Part shown: piece after piece, positions 61,676 to 64,000 of the stretch
How positions within the stretch are numbered: the first letter of the stretch is position 1
Layout: the number at the start of each line of letters is the position of its first letter
Source of the DNA: an uncultured Prevotellaceae bacterium
Lineage (GTDB): Bacteria; Bacteroidota; Bacteroidia; Bacteroidales; Muribaculaceae
Length of the DNA: 64,000 bases
Direction of reading: 5' to 3'
Assembly (NCBI GenBank): GCA_905207705.1
Contig: CAJLMA010000003.1
Span: forward strand, 186,001-250,000
Program-made: the position numbers and the translations under genes
Notes under the pieces: generated by a model
Databases searched by the model: none
The model's input: only the letters and a program-made list of their open reading frames with translations
Told to the model about the DNA's origin: nothing

Positions 61676-62752
61676 CTACATATTCCCTATTTCAAACGAG
61701 AGCCTGAGCAATCCGGCCACACTCGTCCGTCCGTTATCCTCAAGTATAAAATGGACTCCGGGAGAAATAGTAAAATATTCAAAGAACGAATATCCGAACA
61801 ATAGTTCGATATCTGTTTCTCCTGTTTCTTTTAAAAAAGCATGGTTTATACCTAACCCGGCCGTAGCAAAATCATCTTTCTCCCATAGCAAGGCAGCCGA
61901 TACATACCCGTCACAACCTCCAATTGCAGGCCGAGGACTCCAAGAACCTTGCGCAAGCAATCCAAGGCAGGCATCACCCATGCTTGCAACAGGTTGTTCC
62001 ACACTGCACCATATCGACGAAATGAGCCGTCGACCGGAATCATCGGCAGGCAAAGGGTTTCCAATGGCATAACCTAATGTATACGACGCCGAGGAAATCT
62101 CGCAATCATTGTCAAAAACTTCATGTACATACTCCAAGCTACCGATATTAAAAAAGCCATCCGACTGCGGAACAATCCTAAACTGCTCATCCAATCGGTC
62201 GGAAGCCACTCCGTTATACAAACTTTCTTTTATCACGACTTCCTCAACAGGAGAATATTCTACATGCACCCCCATTGCCGACAACGGGAACGTGGGCAAC
62301 GGGAAATTCATTGACAATGTGGGAAAATTACCATAGGACGAACCTGTGAAAAACGATGTCATCGGTGATGTGAAATAATCCCCGTCAACATTGCGCAGCC
62401 CGGCTGAAACCTTCCAATCGTCTCCAAATTCCTGAGTAAGGCTGATTGTTTTGAAGCGAAAGGCCCTGTTCTCTCCTGCATCCAAATTAGAAAATCCTTG
62501 AATGTCATCGGCAACCGGCACATTCAACCCATAACTCGATAATGCTTCGACATCAAAAGAAGCTCCATTCCACAAGCAAGCTCTTACACCTGCCGAAAGC
62601 AGATTACTCCATCCTGCCCTATTCTCGGAAATATTATACAGTCCCTCGGTATCTAAAGCAATATTCCACGAGAAACGTGAGTCATCGGGATACATCGACA
62701 GCGGAACCAACGAAATAATAGCAACCTTAAGATGCCTTAATGTATCATTCAT
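61676..62752 (-). CDS. OprB-type carbohydrate porin family protein
   Basis: About 358 residues with a signal-like start (MNDTLRHLKVAIISLVPLS) and an outer-membrane beta-barrel pattern of alternating strands ending in aromatic or hydrophobic residues, for example WNIALDTEGLYNI, SYTLGYAIGNPLPAD and FEYFTISPGVHFILED. The overall order resembles carbohydrate-selective porins of the OprB group. The ATG at 62752 is preferred; an ATG at 62806 adds 18 residues that spoil the signal, and the frame is open further upstream only as a shadow of the neighbour. It follows the next porin gene on the same strand by 83 nt. Confidence 0.75.
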   Translation of the reverse strand: MNDTLRHLKVAIISLVPLSMYPDDSRFSWNIALDTEGLYNISENRAGWSNLLSAGVRACLWNGASFDVEALSSYGLNVPVADDIQGFSNLDAGENRAFRFKTISLTQEFGDDWKVSAGLRNVDGDYFTSPMTSFFTGSSYGNFPTLSMNFPLPTFPLSAMGVHVEYSPVEEVVIKESLYNGVASDRLDEQFRIVPQSDGFFNIGSLEYVHEVFDNDCEISSASYTLGYAIGNPLPADDSGRRLISSIWCSVEQPVASMGDACLGLLAQGSWSPRPAIGGCDGYVSAALLWEKDDFATAGLGINHAFLKETGETDIELLFGYSFFEYFTISPGVHFILEDNGRTSVAGLLRLSFEIGNM

Positions 62753-62835
62753 ATCATATATTATGGTTAACGGCAATGTCCGTCTTTTTAAAAAGTTTTT
62801 CACCATCTGTATGGTGGAGGTTAAATGTCGACTGT

Positions 62836-64000
62836 TCAGAATTGGAAAATCGCCGTAACGACCACGCGGTGATTCATGACGGTATGCGTCTCCTCGACAC
62901 CCATTTGTTGTCCACCATACCACGCATTGCATAGCATATATTCAGCTCCAAATTTCCAATGTGCAGCCGGCTTGTATGCAATCTCGGCCGAAGCGGTGAC
63001 AAGTTGCTCCAAGCCATCGCCCACTCCGGTACCGATGATAGATGAAAAGTCGTCGATGTTAATGGCTTTCAGATAACCAAAGAACAACGCAGGTCTCCAC
63101 TTCTTGCCATAAGCCACATTAAGCCATGTCGATGAAACCTTTATAGGTTTATACTCCTGCTCACCGGTAATTTGGTCATAACCTGTGATTGCATAACCTC
63201 CCACACCGCTGGCTTGAGTGAAATTGGATCCTAACACAGTCTTGCCGGCAACAAGCCACGAGCCGCTGACAAACTTGAAATGAGCTTCGCCCGATACCGA
63301 CGTTATGCGCTCGTCCACTTTCCTGACCGCTCCTTCATATTCGGCCTGAGTGCGAGGCACAATCGATGTCATGTCCACTCCCACACCTGCGAGCCAGTTA
63401 CCTCCTTTAGAGGCGTAATCAAGATTCAATGCAACTTCGGGAACGCAACTGTTCTTTATGAAATTCTGACTTTTAGTGGAGGAAGTCTCTCCTGTTTCAT
63501 TTGAAGCAGGGCCTACCGACAGATATTGTGATTGCCACAATAAAGAAGCTGTCATGCGGAACCCTTTTTCGGCATAACGGTAACGCAATTGCGGAGCACG
63601 GCTGAATGGCTGATATGGAGCACCCATATTAAGATTGAGAATGTCGGGAGCCACATCTCCGTAAAAAGGGTGCCATGTCTGGCCGACAAGCAGTTGCGAC
63701 TGTCCGAATCCGAGCGTAAAATAAGCCTGTCGTATGCGCACCATGTTGTAATTGGTTCCTCCGCCACGGAAATCTATCTCCAAGCATCCTGCTGTTGATA
63801 TTTTTCCTCCAAGCTTCGGGCCTGTCACATTCACACCCAAGCGTGAATACATGGTGTACAGACTTCCATCGGGCTTGGCATTAAGATCATTACCATAAAT
63901 ATCTAATTCTTGATCGCGAGGATACATGTAAAACAACCCGTCTACAGTTTCCGAATTGGAACGGCTGTTATAAAACAAATCAGCCCGCACCTGCCCGTAG
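62836..64000 (-). CDS. Outer-membrane porin, DcaP-like (partial, 5' end outside)
   Basis: The minus-strand frame is open through base 64000, so the N-terminus with the signal peptide is missing. The visible about 388 residues are a beta-barrel of DcaP/porin type: the first strands read VRADLFYNSRSNSE and LYTMYSRLGVNVTGPKLGGK, followed by IRQAYFTLGFGQSQLLVGQTW (a hallmark of this porin group), and the C-terminus ends VVVTAIFQF with the terminal Phe expected for barrel assembly. The substrate is unknown. It lies directly upstream of the OprB-like gene and both may form an operon. Confidence 0.85.
   Translation of the reverse strand, partial: YGQVRADLFYNSRSNSETVDGLFYMYPRDQELDIYGNDLNAKPDGSLYTMYSRLGVNVTGPKLGGKISTAGCLEIDFRGGGTNYNMVRIRQAYFTLGFGQSQLLVGQTWHPFYGDVAPDILNLNMGAPYQPFSRAPQLRYRYAEKGFRMTASLLWQSQYLSVGPASNETGETSSTKSQNFIKNSCVPEVALNLDYASKGGNWLAGVGVDMTSIVPRTQAEYEGAVRKVDERITSVSGEAHFKFVSGSWLVAGKTVLGSNFTQASGVGGYAITGYDQITGEQEYKPIKVSSTWLNVAYGKKWRPALFFGYLKAINIDDFSSIIGTGVGDGLEQLVTASAEIAYKPAAHWKFGAEYMLCNAWYGGQQMGVEETHTVMNHRVVVTAIFQF

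Overview
The window looks like chromosomal DNA of a gut-type Bacteroidales bacterium. Upstream of many genes there is a TAnnTTTG box, often with a TTTG or TTG box 18-20 nt further upstream, which is the Bacteroidetes sigma-ABfr promoter pattern; Shine-Dalgarno sites are scarce. Gene content agrees: a paralogous 1408-residue CoA-dehydratase activase, DUF4254 next to a family-9 glycosyltransferase, a TPR-histidine kinase, lipoprotein signals and OprB/DcaP-like porins. I cannot fix the genus; Muribaculaceae or a relative is a guess.

Layout. 1-2.9 kb: end of an RND efflux pump operon (RND, TolC) followed by an AraC regulator. 2.9-12.1 kb: housekeeping genes (metK, PpiD/SurA-like chaperone, sufE, POT transporter, DUF418, a GIN-domain protein, dusB). 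12.3-15.3 kb: a compact three-gene nonulosonate-type cluster (LegB-like dehydratase, ATP-grasp, NeuB/LegI-like synthase). 15.4-24.4 kb: an AT-richer defence island. It holds a YhcG/DUF1016 PDDEXK nuclease, a frameshifted secreted protein, the 3' remnant of an R-M type methylase, a Gabija-like pair (OLD/TOPRIM ATPase plus UvrD helicase) and an AbiE toxin-antitoxin pair whose toxin carries an in-frame stop. Large hairpins lie at its edges. 24.5-30.6 kb: a lipoprotein, an alpha-amylase lipoprotein, gapA, mscL and an acyltransferase. 31.0-38.2 kb: one long unidirectional run (activase, TetR, membrane Fe-S protein, thyA, folA) that starts at a promoter with a near-perfect palindrome over the predicted start of transcription. 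38.3-53.8 kb: rluA-type synthase, XRE-cupin plus AMP-ligase, topA, a glycosyltransferase fused to a macro-like domain, a NarL-type two-component system, LytTR regulator plus MATE pump, and TPR proteins.

54.1-58.5 kb holds the most unusual set. An AraC regulator is followed by a tightly packed operon of two divergent sirtuins (the first with the Asn/Gln/Arg pattern of ADP-ribosylating SirTM enzymes, the second without a zinc ribbon), an HD hydrolase and a Fic protein without a recognisable inhibitory glutamate. The neighbourhood suggests NAD- and nucleotide-based protein modification. A broken TIGR04076-like gene lies just before it and a frameshifted class A beta-lactamase just after it. 59.4-64 kb: GT90 glycosyltransferase, lrgAB, and two outer-membrane porins, the last running off the window.

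Four or five genes in the window are broken (17.4, 17.9, 23.1, 55.2 and 58.86 kb), all in the two accessory regions. I saw no rRNA, tRNA, CRISPR array, integrase or intact insertion sequence.
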